Part shown: positions 52,056 through 63,149 of the stretch, in pieces | Layout of the letters: every line of letters begins with the position of its first letter | Position numbering within the stretch: the first letter of the stretch is position 1 | DNA from: Tenodera sinensis | Taxonomy: Eukaryota > Arthropoda > Insecta > Mantodea > Mantidae | Reading direction: 5' to 3' | DNA: 64,000 nucleotides | Assembly: GCA_030765045.1 (NCBI GenBank) | Contig: CM060965.1 | Span: 60,726,787-60,790,786, forward strand | Notes under the pieces: model-generated | What the model saw: the letters and a program-made list of their open reading frames with translations, nothing else | What the model was told of the DNA's origin: nothing | Databases searched by the model: none | Translations under genes and position numbers: made by a program

Positions 52056-52783
52056 CTCATATATTCTGCTGAACTTATTGCTATCTTGTGATAAATTATA
52101 TCACTACAAATAAGATAAAAATGAGCATAATTTTGTCTGTTTCCCTAAGTGTTTTGAATAAATTAAATAATTTTGGACTTGCATGTAATCAGAATTTAAT
52201 TGAGATGGAAATAAAATTAAAAGTGTATTATGCCTACCAAGAAAATTGTCAAATTAAGTTTGTATGGGTTCCCGGTCACAAAAACATAGAAGGTAATATG
52301 AAAGCAGACATATTGGCCAAATAAGCTAGAAGGATAGAAGAAAAAATAAATGTACAATTACCACCTAAAGATATCTTTCATCATATTAAAAGTAAAACAA
52401 CTTCACAGTGGTTAAAGGAACATTCTGAAGACGATTGGAAAAGTAACAAAAAATATAATCCTTGGTTCAAACATATATACTATCCTAGACAAGACTTTTA
52501 CAACATAATCAAAATGAGGCTTAATATTGCATTAACCCCTGCATTTTTGTTTAAGATGAAGAAGAAAGACTCTCCCTACTGCAGTTGCGGTGAATATGGA
52601 AACTTAGAGCATACATTATTAGGTTGCAACTTATATAAGAATGAAATCAATGAGTTTCTGAGTTCTATTTATAATTTGGGCATACTGGGACCTATTAAAA
52701 TAACAAATTTATTGAATTATAATCCAAAATTAGTATTCCACAAAATTATTAAACATATTAGGAAATGTAAAATTAAACTCTAA
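52056..52783 (+). pseudogene. Non-LTR element RNase H and C-terminal domain
   Basis: It begins YSAELIAIL (the Glu block of RNase H), shifts frame to INYITTNKIKMSIILSVSLS (the Asp of the S-D-S block is Val) and continues to IKFVWVPGHKNIEGNMKADI with LAK, the conserved H and D. A TAA at 52322 interrupts. After it come WLKEHSEDDWKS, YPRQDFYNIIKMRLNIALTP and CSCGEYGNLEHTLLGC, a zinc-binding C-x-C..H..C. The frame ends with LLNYNPKLVFHKIIKHIRKC. The arrangement is that of Jockey/Loa-type polymerases. It differs from the family at 50445-50965. Confidence 0.8.
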
Positions 52784-53808
52784 AAGTATAGTACTCAAAA
52801 AAGCAGCTTATTTAAAATATTAAAGAATGCTAAATTGACAAATTAGTCATTTAGTATAAACATTGGAGGAGGACGCTAAATGAATAAGTACTTGTATTCA
52901 AGAGCGTCATAAAATAAAAAGAAGAAGAAGACCTCATAAAAAACCTGATGTGATAGAAGTAAATGGATTGAAAATTGGACTTCAGTGTGTAGAGATTATA
53001 TAAAATCGCATTTAGTTTAGGCAACAAACACAAAGTTGAAATTAGCAGACTGTTCGTACCTAATCAGCAAGGATACAAAATCTTTAGTTTTTGAAAACTT
53101 CCTCTAAGTGTTTGTATGAGTATTTGACTTTCTTGGTTTAAATTGAATTTCTGCAGCGTCCACAAAATTATAACAAACACTTAGGCTGCTATTATGTGTA
53201 GATATTCACCATTTTTGGTTTTGTACCTTCTTTTGAGGCACTCATGAAATACACTTTCCCAACATTTAACACTTTTGCCTATCCAAATGTTTCAGTGATT
53301 AACTTTATTTTCATTCTCCAAGAATGTGGCATAGTCATGATTAAAAGTAAAGGCCTTTGTCGAATTTGTCGAATTTTACTTAAATTGGTTAAAATTTAAT
53401 GAGATATTAGAAGTGTTGATTTATAATCCGTAATTATTAATGAATTGTTTTTTAAGTGAATGGGGCTTTAAAGTTTAAAATAAAAATTTAGGAGTAAGAG
53501 AAAGTTGGCAGGAATTAGTTTACCAATGCTGGCCATTGTGTATTATCTTTTATCTATGTTTAACCAAATATCAAGGTTTTAGTAGCCTTACTTTTGCATA
53601 TAATTTTATCTTTAGAATCTTTATTGTCACAAAATGCTTAAAAGTGTGAGCCAAAGCTTTTAAACTGGTGACTTGCCAGAAGATATTAGAAATTAGCTTA
53701 CTTCTAATTATGTACCTTTTAACAAGTTTATATATATATGTTAATGCCAATGTTTTCTAATTTAGTGCTTATGATATTGTGTCGTCCATCCTGCATCTTA
53801 TAATTACC

Positions 53809-53893
<85 letters not shown>
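53809..53893. repeat. (AAT)n microsatellite
   Basis: About 28 uninterrupted AAT units, followed by GACAGTGACAGTGACA. It lies about 40 bp upstream of the solo LTR. Confidence 0.95.
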
Positions 53894-53896
<3 letters not shown>

Positions 53897-53930
53897 CAGT
53901 GACAGTGACAATAAACAATTTCTATTAGGT

Positions 53931-54405
53931 TGAGACAGAATATTGACCAATGGAGGGTCGTTCATGTAAATATTTTTGTAAGAGTGTGTAAATTTCTAAT
54001 TCTTTTAATTTGGGTGTATCAGGGACTTATTTTTTAATATTCAAGATAGCCAATGTTTTCTTGTCACTTTGTGTTCAACCAATGAGAACTGTTGCGCGGA
54101 TGAATACATAAGAATGGCGGTGTTGCGTCATACCGACGCCAGGAACTATATTCATTAGCGTCTGTATGCTCAAAGTGAAAGGATGTGTTTTTTTTGATAG
54201 CGCGTGAACATGTAACTTTCACCCAAACCTTTATACAGTGTAGATTCTACCAAACTGTGAAGATTGTTGATTAATTAATATGGTGCTAAAAGTGTAAATT
54301 AACGAATAAATATATTGTGATAAAGGAACGTTGATTTATGCATTCCATTCTGTGACCTCGACCCGGAAGATAAGAGTAGCGTCTGATACCAATCAAACTA
54401 TTACA
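53931..54405 (+). mobile_element. Solo LTR of a gypsy family related to 29655-37911
   Basis: It starts TGAGACAGAATATTGA, the same as the gypsy LTR read in its own orientation. It shares TTTTTGTAAGAGTGTGTAAA, TTTGGGTGTATCAGGGACTT, AATGAGAACTGTT, ACATAAGAATGGCGGTGTTG and TTTATGCATTCC with that LTR. It ends about TATTACA at 54405, roughly 475 bp against 563 bp. Neither internal sequence nor a second LTR follows, so unequal recombination to a solo LTR is inferred. No target duplication was evident. Confidence 0.85.
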
Positions 54406-54694
54406 TCATTCAGTAAAAACATTATCTCCAGTATGCTATGTAAAGAATCTTTTCCTGCTGATGTGTAAAGACTTATTATTATAAAATCCGTACCAAGGTT
54501 AAGTAATTTCTTTGTTCAATAAATATTAATGCTAATATAATATAAAAACAAATAACTGTTTTTGCTCATTTCATTCTCCCCACAAACAAAATAACCCCTG
54601 AATGTTAATTTCTAGAATAATTATCTTTTTGTTGCAAAACTAGGTATATTTTCAATTACCATTGATCTGCATCTTGAATTTTATGTCATTGCAG

Positions 54695-54936
54695 ATGTGG
54701 CTCATTAAAGAAACTGATCTTAACATCCAATCGTTTGATAACTCTACCAGATGCAATTCATCTTTTATCAGATCTGGATGTTTTGGATTTAAGAGATAAT
54801 CCTGAGCTTGTAATGCCTCCTAAACCTATAGAAGTACAACGAGGAGCTGGAGTTGAATTCTATAATATAGATTTCTCACTTCAGCATCAACTACGATTGG
54901 CTGGAGCCAACGTACCCGTTCCAACCCCTTCAAACA
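54695..54936 (+). CDS. FliI: Flightless-I, exon 7
   Basis: The 242-bp exon encodes [40 protein letters not shown] and [20 protein letters not shown], then [16 protein letters not shown]. It covers the last leucine-rich repeat and the post-repeat segment. [24 protein letters not shown] is diagnostic for Flightless-I. The two-residue stretch around QRGAG lengthens the segment slightly relative to vertebrates. It ends in phase 1 before GTATGT. Confidence 0.97.
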
Positions 54937-55351
<415 letters not shown>

Positions 55352-55446
55352 GTGTGAGTAAGGATCCTATTGCACGTAAGATGCGCCTGCGAAGAGGAAG
55401 GAGGGATCAAGAAGAAGCAGATCAAGATCAAGCAAAGATTTTAAAA
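55352..55446 (+). CDS. FliI: Flightless-I, exon 8 (to residue 450; last in window)
   Basis: The 95-bp exon encodes VSKDPIARKMRLRRGRRDQE and EADQDQAKILK, the basic linker between the repeat domain and the gelsolin domains. KDP.ARKMRLRR is nearly invariant in Flightless-I, and DQAK..LK follows in vertebrates too. It ends AAA before GTGAGT in phase 0. The gene continues beyond 64000. Confidence 0.96.
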
Positions 55447-55637
55447 GTGAGTCACATACTATCATTTGATCTGTAAGTGGTTTTTCTTTTATAATCTAAT
55501 TAATTGCTCACAGGCAGAAAATTTTTTTATGTTAATCTATCTAATTTAAATTCAGTGTTGGGAGGTGCTTTCTTATAGGGGCACAAACATACATAAGACA
55601 TTGCATGGGGGAGATTGATTGAATGAATGCTTTCTAT

Positions 55638-55720
55638 ACACAGTAGAGCCTCGTTAATCAGAAGTAGTTGGAGGTGGGGTCTGTTTGGATTTGGAAATGT
55701 TCGAATTATCTGAAAAACAA
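55638..55720 (+). repeat. Pogo/Tigger-like element end
   Basis: ACAGTAGAGCCTCGTTAATC is followed by TTCGAATTATCTGAA, the mirrored cue common near pogo ends. It matches the minus-strand end at 49093-49128 at most positions. No opposite end or transposase was found nearby. Confidence 0.5.
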
Positions 55721-56316
55721 CAGCTATAGGATTAGCTGCTGCAACGTAAAGTAACATAACATAGCACAGCGATGTGTGGAAGTGACAACGTTGCGATTAC
55801 CTTACACAACCTTATGACAGTGTATTGAACATAGTGGCAATGTATTCTTCTGACCTGTGCACATAGCTGATCGCATGCATTTAACAGTGACTAAACGAAT
55901 TATGTACAGGCACATTGCCTACAGCAAAGTTCAGCAAAACATTTTTGTGCAACAAATATTCAGTCCAATGTGTGTAGTTCTGTAATAAATGCTTTCTCTA
56001 CACTACAAATATGTAAGCTTCTGTAACTATGAAAGGAGGATATTCGGTAACTATTCTTGAATTCACACTTTTTTCCGCTTCCTCCTGCTGATCCACTGTT
56101 GTCAGCCCCTACCTTGGCTTGCTCTCCTGTTTCTTTCGTGCTCCACATCTATCCATCACCTTGTGTTTTGTTCACATTTGAGTTTGACGACTTAATACTG
56201 GAACCACACCTGTAAAATGCTGCATAGTCATGTTTTGTGGTATTTCCTGCTGATAAATGCTAATTTCTCTGCCTTTCTTGATGGAATAACTGCTGGTCCT
56301 GCCACTGCCTGTCACT

Positions 56317-56700
56317 TCATCCATTTTTCCTCTCTGCTGCATGGTCAACTGCGTACAGCTTGAAGTTTTTAATTAACTCTTTCATTTGCATTCTTTTTGC
56401 ACACATTAAGTCCTTATTGGTGTAAATAGTTGATCCCATCAATTTTTTTCTGTGTTTTAATACTTCTATAGCCATTTGCGTGTTTGCAAACTTCGAGAAT
56501 ATTTCTTTTCCTTGGGATTTTGCCGATTCTGACTGTGTCACAAATCTCGTTGCCTTTCAAATGTATTTCCAATCTGTTAACTAGTAGATCTTCTAAATCC
56601 TGGTATACTCCCACTCCGCATTTCTCTTCAACTCCTGAAATTACTACATTGTATTTTCTGCTTTTGTCTTCCATTCTTTCCAGTGTATGTATCTATTTCT
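56317..56700 (-). pseudogene. Non-LTR ORF1 fragment (RRM-like, L1/CR1 type)
   Basis: The minus strand encodes MEDKSRKYNVVISGVEEKCG, then LLVNRLEIHLKGNEICDTVR and IGKIPRKRNI. A frameshift leads to KTQKKIDGINYLHQ or, in the other frame, KLMGSTIYTNKDLMCAKRMQ with MKELIKNFKL. R-K.N.V..G..E followed by R-IGK..R-P-I and an I-Y-I-N-x-D-L block is typical of the RNA-binding domain of L1-like ORF1 proteins. One frame change breaks it. No polymerase follows. Confidence 0.6.
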
Positions 56701-57164
56701 TTGTTTTCCTTAGCATATTTCATCCACACATGCCTGAATCGCTCTGCCAGTCCTTTATGTCATACTAAAGCTTTCATTTATCTACTCTTTAGTTGCCATG
56801 CCACTGAACTCCTTTTTCCCCTCAGCCCCAGGAGCTTCCTTCACTGTACGTGCGGTCACCTCCACTGCTAGATCTGTACCTCTTAGTAGTAAAGCATTGT
56901 GTATTCACTGACATGTCCATATAAGTTTCCATTCAGATTACTACCAAGTCACATATATATGCACCTAAATTAAACTGCTTTGTCAGTAGAAGCACCGCTC
57001 AATATATAGGAAGATGGTTGATTAATTCAAATTTATTATCCAATCAGTCAAACTCGTAGCTCCTGTCTTGCTGCTTGTTATTTGAGTTTACATAGCCAGG
57101 TAAATGGAACCATGCTTCATCTATGAACCATGTGATTAATATGGCTGGATATTGCACAATGAAT

Positions 57165-60009
57165 GCGTTGAGGCGATATTATTTGAAAAAACCTCCTGAA
57201 GTATTTAAAATGTGTGGTTATAGTGGTGGCAGAAAAAGCCCCCTAAAATTGTGAATCATTATAGTGGGCAATTATGTGTATATTCAATTGTCTTGTTCTT
57301 CTTGTTCAACTGTTTGGATTGGCGCCGTGTGTGACACGGGAAGTCCCAATAAAATCAGAATTTATTGGAATATAACATCCTGATACGCAAATAGTCTTGT
57401 ATAAAAGAAATTAGAAATCATTCTCTGCAAAAGAGACATATAATCTATGACGCGGGTCATAAACTCAAAAAAATTAGAGTACAAAAGTGCGTGGTCCGTG
57501 ATATCGACGGGTGAACCCCGTACGTATGAAAAAGGATGCCAATCCATGGTATCGAAGTGTATATTTTTGTGTGAGAGTGAAAATAAACTAGTTCCACAAG
57601 GTAAATTTGAACTTTAATTAATCATACTGCATGTTGACCTGTACTACTACTACTACTGGATGCAAGCATTTTACTGGACTACTGATAAAAGAAAGAGTCA
57701 TTCAAGCTCACCGCCGTGCTAGCCCGGCGAAGAAGAATTGACGCCCCCCCCCCCCCCCCCCCACACCAAACAGCAAATGGTACCCTCAAATCCCAGTGAG
57801 GTAATCTACCAACCAAAAGAAACGTTACAAATGGCGCCTCAACGCTAGGCTTCGAATTGGGTCAACGCAAGATAAGATCGAAGAAAGAAGAAAGGAGGAA
57901 GCCCAAGGATAACGAAAGTGGTAAGAAGAGAGAAAAAAGAAGAAACAAGGAAACCCAAGGGCAGCGAAGGTCGTTAGAAGAGAGGAGAAATCAGTGAAGT
58001 TCAATGTTTAACAAGTAAGACTGTTCTAATTATATGTAAAATTAAAAAAAAAATTTTAATTAATTTTGGATAACAGATTGAATGATATTAAGGAATAGGA
58101 AATTAGTAGGAAAGATGGAGAATGTTAAAGAGTTAGGTGATAGTAAACAGGGAGAGAAAAGTGAAGAATCAGTGGAAAAGGCTTGTGAGACAGAGTTAGG
58201 ATTAAAATAATTCTTGCAGCAAATCTCTAAACAGATAATGGAAATGAAATTGGAATTATCCAAAAATATGTCAGATTTAAGTAATAAATTGGATAGACAT
58301 AATTTGGAATTATCCAAAAAAATAGTTGTAAGTGAGCCTTATGCAAAGAATTGGATAGTAGTTTTGTTAAAGTTTAAAAACAAAATGGAGTTGTTAAAGA
58401 GTGAGATGAAGTTAGACTTATCTCAAGAGATAAATAGTAATTTGACAAATTTAGCACAAAAGGTGGATAGTAATGGAATTGGTAATCTAAGTAATGTTAA
58501 AACTATGGGTACTGAAATGCAATTACAATGCAAGGAGTCTACTAAGTTGAGTGGTGAAGTAAAAGTTAATATGCGAAAAATGCAAAATGATTTAGTAAAA
58601 GAAAATACTGGGAAGTTAACCCAAGTTGTGTTCAGTGGTGAAGGGAAGGTTAATATGCGAAAGATGCAAAATGATTTAGAAAAAGAAAATACTGGGAAGT
58701 TAACCCAAGTTGTAATTGCATTGCAGGCAAATGATGTTAACGAAAATCAAAATGGGAATGAACTTAAGATTGTGACAGATATAGGCTTACCTGACAATGG
58801 TAATAACATTGTTAACTTCCAGGAAAATGATTTGACTAAAATCTATCATATAGCAAATCAAGGTCACCCTTATAATATGAATTACCTGTTGCGTGACTTA
58901 ACCCCACCATCTTTTGATGAGGAAGTTAGCGAAAATAAACAATACCAACATGAGAGAATAAGGTTAGGAACTCAAAATAACAAAAATGTACGGCACTTGC
59001 AAAGGAAAAATATGAGAGGCGAGGCATACAGACATAATGTTGAGGATGACGAGACAGACAGTGATTCCATCACGAGATTACGGTATGGGAACCACAAAGT
59101 AAAAAAAAAAAATGTTGGGTGTCGTAACAGACATGTATATTTGTACATTATTATTTTAAAAAAAAAATTATCAGATATTGTAACAATGTATATATATGTA
59201 TATGTTTTTCATGTTTATGTTAATGTTAGATGTGTTAACATATTTGTAATTTGATTGTCGAGAGGCATTCATCAGAATGTATGTAATATATTTTGTTTTG
59301 TACTTGTTGCATTTTTTGTGTTGGTTTAGAAATTACATACATTCCGATGAGAGGCATTTGAGGCGATATTATTTGAAAAAGCCTCCTGAAGTATTTAAAA
59401 TGTGTGGTTATAGTGGTGGCAGAAAAAGCCCCCTAAAATTGTGAATCATTATAGTGGGCAATTATGTGTATATTCAATTGTCTTGTTCTTCTTGTTCAAC
59501 TGTTTGGATTGGCGCCGTGTGTGACACGGGAAGTCCCAATAAAATCAGAATTTATTGGAATATAACATCCTGATACGCAAATAGTCTTGTATAAAAGAAA
59601 TTAGAAATCATTCTCTGCAAAAGAGACGTATAATCTATGACGTGGGTCATAAACTCAAAAAAATTAGAGAGAGCACAAAAGTGCGTGGTTCGTGATATCG
59701 ACAGGTGAACCCCGTACATATGAAAAAAGATGCCAATCCATGGTATAGAAGTGTATATTTTTGTGTGAGAGTGAAAATAAACTAGTTCCACAAGGTAAAT
59801 TTGAACTTTAATTAATCATACTGCATGTTGACCCGTACTACACCCTGGATGCAAGCATTTTACTGGACTACTGATAAAAGAAAGAGTCATTCGAGCTCAC
59901 TGCTGTGCTAGCCCAGCAAAGAAGAATTGACCCCCCCCACATCAAACAGCAAATGGTACCCTCAAATCCCAGTGAGGTTTTCTTCCAACCAAAAGAAACG
60001 TTACAGCGT
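57165..60009 (+). mobile_element. Gag-only LTR retrotransposon (pol deleted)
   Basis: LTRs at 57169-57829 (661 bp) and 59359-60005 (647 bp) both start TTGAGGCGATATTATTTGAA (TG at 57169 and 59359) and end AAACGTTACA. The target duplication GCGT is at 57165-57168 and 60006-60009. The LTRs differ by several substitutions and by length of a C run (about 18 against 8), so it is older than the gypsy at 29655. The primer-binding region AATGGCGCCTCAACGC follows the first LTR at 57830. The interior is only 1.53 kb and holds a gag remnant with no protease, RT or integrase. It would depend on a related autonomous element. Confidence 0.92.
58115..59125 (+). pseudogene. gag: Gag of the pol-less LTR element
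   Basis: It starts MENVKELGDSKQGEKSEESV at 58115. An in-frame TAA at about 58208 is followed by an open frame to 59254. The protein is a Lys/Leu/Asn-rich coiled coil (MKLELSKNMSDLSNKLDRHN), with an internal duplication (VNMRKMQNDL.KENTGKLTQVV twice, about 58566-58626 and 58650-58710). It ends with LLRDLTPPSFDEEV, the same block as EITPPTFDEEKG in the gypsy Gag at 35083-37089. After that it jumps to a charged tail (RHLQRKNMRGEAYRHN), so the capsid region is deleted. Confidence 0.8.
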
Positions 60010-60979
60010 CTATCCTTATCTGGTTCCTATAACTGATGGGCAGCTAATCCTATACTGCTTTAGGCTTGCACTTTTCACAGCTCTGACAGATTGAGTAACT
60101 GCACCTTGCAACAAACATCTTAGTGACTTTTTGAGTGACTGCTCCAGTCGTGATCTCACGTCAACAACAACCGATGTTTGCCTTTATCACTCACCAGATA
60201 ATCCAATTGTTTCCAATTTGCTTACCAGTCCATGTATTGTGTTTCTTTGGGGAGGATTCAAATAACAAATTCTCTGGTATGTCTTTTGAGTAGCTGTAAT
60301 TGAATTTGTGATCCAGTATTGCTTTACAAGGAAGAGTCTTCATATAATGTGTACTCTATTTTCACGTTGACTAGAACAAAATTTCAGAAAAAGTTGCTGA
60401 CAATAAAACTAACAATTATGAATAAAACATGACATCCCATCTAGTGTCATGCAACTGAAACTCGAGAACATTCTGATTAATTTGGTTAGTGAATTTCGAG
60501 CAGAATAATTAAAGAAATGTGTTAGTTCTTCATAAATCACTGTATAACTGATATACATTCAGTAAGAGATTAAAACATACTGTACAGATGATTAGATCTC
60601 CATTACTAACAGTTTGAATGGTTCAGTACTTTGTTATTCTTTTAAAGTCCTGTCTATTTTGAGTTGTTTCTCATGATTGCATTGAAAGTGTATGGAACTT
60701 TAAGGAAGGTTTTGTGACCTACTCTGTAGTGTCAGGTCATGGACAAGCTTAACAGACTTAATAGGGGGTGTGGTAGGAAATGCATATCCAGGGCTATGCA
60801 GATGGCATATGCCTAATAGCTAAAGGAAAGTTCCCAAGCTCTGTCTCAGAGCTCTGCAGGGCTCTGTATGTGCTCTAGAGTAATCTTAATCATTCCAGCA
60901 GAAATTGAATATGGGTGCTCAATACGATAGTGGGCTAAGCAATATCCAAAAGCAAACTGTTAATGGAAATGTATCAACC

Positions 60980-61351
60980 AAATTAGAAGTGCAGTATGAG
61001 CTGGGTAGTGATATTCTTATTTGTGTTGACCTATCATGGCATTGGCATTATCGCCATATTAACCAACAATGTTTTCAATACACAGACCAGACCATGCTTT
61101 GGTAGCATTTGAGCTCACAAAAAAGGTTCTCCGCTGCAGCATCTTTAATTTGGACATAGCCTTAGAGAAGACCACTTCATTGTCGCTAGTGGACTTCCTA
61201 AATCTGCACTTTCATTATTTAAAACTAAAAATACCTTTCCTTTTAATGATTCCATATTCTTTTCCTCTACAGCCTTGCCGATCATATTTGTAATTACACA
61301 GTTCTTAAGATTCCTACCATGTGCAGTAGCGGATTCTCTGATGTAATTCAT
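60980..61351 (-). pseudogene. Possible hAT transposase fragment
   Basis: The minus strand reads ESATAHGRNLKNCVITNMIG and KAVEEKNMESLKGKVFLVLN with NESADLGS. This resembles the K-FSL-L-DESTD block of ZBED-type hAT transposases with its first Asp changed. Further on, ENIVG..GDNANAMIGQHK resembles the G-(S)DNA.-MIG block. Stops and frame changes are frequent and no dimerisation motif is seen. Confidence 0.4.
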
Positions 61352-62112
61352 TGATGTGATTGATGGAATTGAAGCTGTGAGTGAGCTGAGGGATTAAGGG
61401 GTCTGTTGACAAATGGTAGCATTTTCTTTTCTACAGTGGTGTTTTATTACATATACTGCACAAACTGTTAATGAAGTAATACTTTCATTTAATGCTGAAA
61501 CTTTTAATGAGGTAAAATTCATAGTTAAAAGCAGAAATGCATAGGTAAATGAATTTTAATTCTTGAATTTCAAAATTTTACTTAAAGAAATCCCTTAATT
61601 TCCACAGAATTCCCTCATTCCCTTTTGAGTTGAAAAATTACCTGTGCCAAGATGATAAACCCCTCAACCTGGCAATGCTGTTTATCAAAGGGTTAAAAAT
61701 ATTTTCTTTCATTTTCCCTTAACACAAGAAGTTATAATAAAAAAATTGTTTCAACTCGCCAGTAATTAATTAATAGCATTACCTATCAGTGCATTGAAAA
61801 TTTTTTGAAGCTACTGTGCACACACATCTTCTCTAAAGTTAGAAGTCTATGTCGATTTTCATGAAACATTGCCCAGTATTGAGAGAAAATGATCGTTCTA
61901 TGTCACACGAAGTCACTCGAGACACGTTTCTAGCACGTACACTCTCAATGTGTATTGGATGGGCTACTAGAACTTGTCTCATAATTTGAAACCCTGTATT
62001 TTTTCTGAACACTGATTGGAATTTGTTTTTTAAAGTTTACATTTTTAAACCTTTGAGCAAGTTGATCTTTGTTTCTACAATAATGATTTCTTTAACAGTT
62101 GCTGTCAAGAGA

Positions 62113-62305
62113 TAGTTGTTGTTGTTAGCTAATGCTGGATTTCTGACAATGAAGTCATTAATCCTCTTGCTCTCCAATATTTTTCACTGATGGATGGGGC
62201 ACTAGAAGTGGCTGGGCATATTTAAAGGTGGTCTCGGTCCATTTCCTCTTGCAGATCACATAGAGGACAGAGTGGTGAAGAATATATCCCAATTCTGTTT
62301 AAATT
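62113..62305 (-). pseudogene. Non-LTR element C-terminus, copy 3
   Basis: This plus-strand text (TTAGCTAATGCTGGATTTCT to CAATTCTGTTTAAATT) closely matches 50465-50645. On the minus strand it encodes the same C-P-L-C-D-L-Q-E-E-M zinc motif and downstream ICLATSSA-like tail with changes. The fragment breaks off at about 62305, before the RNase H region. Confidence 0.7.
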
Positions 62306-62328
62306 AGTCTTGTATAAAAGATCATATT

Positions 62329-62351
62329 ATATATATATATATATATATATA
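62329..62351. repeat. (AT)n microsatellite
   Basis: About 11 AT units directly after copy 3 of the non-LTR tail. Confidence 0.9.
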
Positions 62352-62575
62352 AAGAGATAGTTGTTGCTTCTAGTTTTTTAATGAAATTGCACAAGAAACT
62401 CAAATTAACAGCAATATATGCCATGTCATTTCTTAAACCGTCACTTAGCAAATTTTGAGCAGTCTCTTATGATGAAGCATCTTTGTCCATTTCGCCCATA
62501 ACTGATTTAAAACTTTCAAAATGTTCAGCATAGTACCTCTCTATGTATGTGCTTAGGCTTTCATGGCCGGTGTCC

Positions 62576-62682
62576 ATTTGGAATAAAATATCTTCCGGGC
62601 TTGTAGGCTGTGGTCGACGTGTAGGAGCAATTCCTACATATTGACCGTGGCCTACAAGCCTGGAAAATATTTTATTCCAAAT
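62576..62682. repeat. Palindrome with Penelope-like end sequence, copy 2
   Basis: The arms at 62576-62617 and 62642-62682 contain TTTGGAATAAAATAT, then GGCTTGTAGGCTGTGGTCGA, and their near reverse complement TTGACCGTGGCCTACAAGCC. The 24-nt loop has its own small hairpin (GTAGGA..TCCTAC). It shares GGCTTGTAGGC.GTGGTC with 29320-29470 and 39667-39690. Confidence 0.85.
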
Positions 62683-63140
62683 AGTACCCTGTTGAAAGCC
62701 AAGTCCCCAGTGAGTAACAATTGGTGTTGGTGGTAATGAAATTTTGGGCTTTTGTTCCTAGAGAGATCAATTCTTGAAGGAGTCTGAACGAAAACCTCCT
62801 TACCATTAGACGCTGATCTGTCCACTTTGGGATGCAGGGACAGAACAGTTTTGCACATCCTGTTTAGCGTATGTACAGTGTAAGTCACATGTATCATTTT
62901 TGGATAGTGCTTCTGCAGCTTTCTTCACCTAAGAAGAAAACTTCTGACCTTTTGTTCAGAAAGATAAGCACTTAATTGCACTGAACTCCATTTGTCCATA
63001 ATATGTGCATCCTAGCAGACTGGCAAAAATGAGCAATTAGATTCTCATTTGTGAGAACACCAACCTTTACATTTCCACCTTTCTTCCTGTTACATCTTAA
63101 GTTTCATCCACATACACCCATATTTTCTCATTTTTGCATT
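62652..63140 (-). pseudogene. hAT transposase fragment, DUF659 type, copy 3
   Basis: Reading the minus strand from about 63130, one finds ENMGVCG-like text for the I-W-V-y-V-DET block, then GGNVKVGVLTNENLIAHF and ARMHILWTNGVQ (about 63060-62985). An open frame (62897-62652) follows with MIHVTYTVHTLNRMCKTVLS, HPKVDRSASNGKEVFVQTPS and RIDLSRNKSPKF. This matches the HVTYLAHALHQVAEEVR block and following region of the copy at 1080-2601. The 3' side runs into the palindrome at 62682. No dimerisation domain is present. Confidence 0.75.
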
Positions 63141-63149
63141 AGTGTTTAT

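Larger units (their letters stand above)
49944..54694 (+). other. FliI intron 6 (4751 bp)
   Basis: The intron runs from GTAAAG to GTCATTGCAG. It contains two oppositely oriented copies of one non-LTR tail, a SINE, another non-LTR tail, an AAT microsatellite and a solo LTR. I see nothing recognisable in 49944-50444, 51700-52055, 52790-53809 or 54406-54694. Confidence 0.9.

Noticed and set aside
57746..57764. The long C run in the LTR as a regulatory G-quadruplex
   Set aside because: It is a simple homopolymer whose length differs between the two LTRs, as expected from slippage. Nothing else supports a regulatory role.
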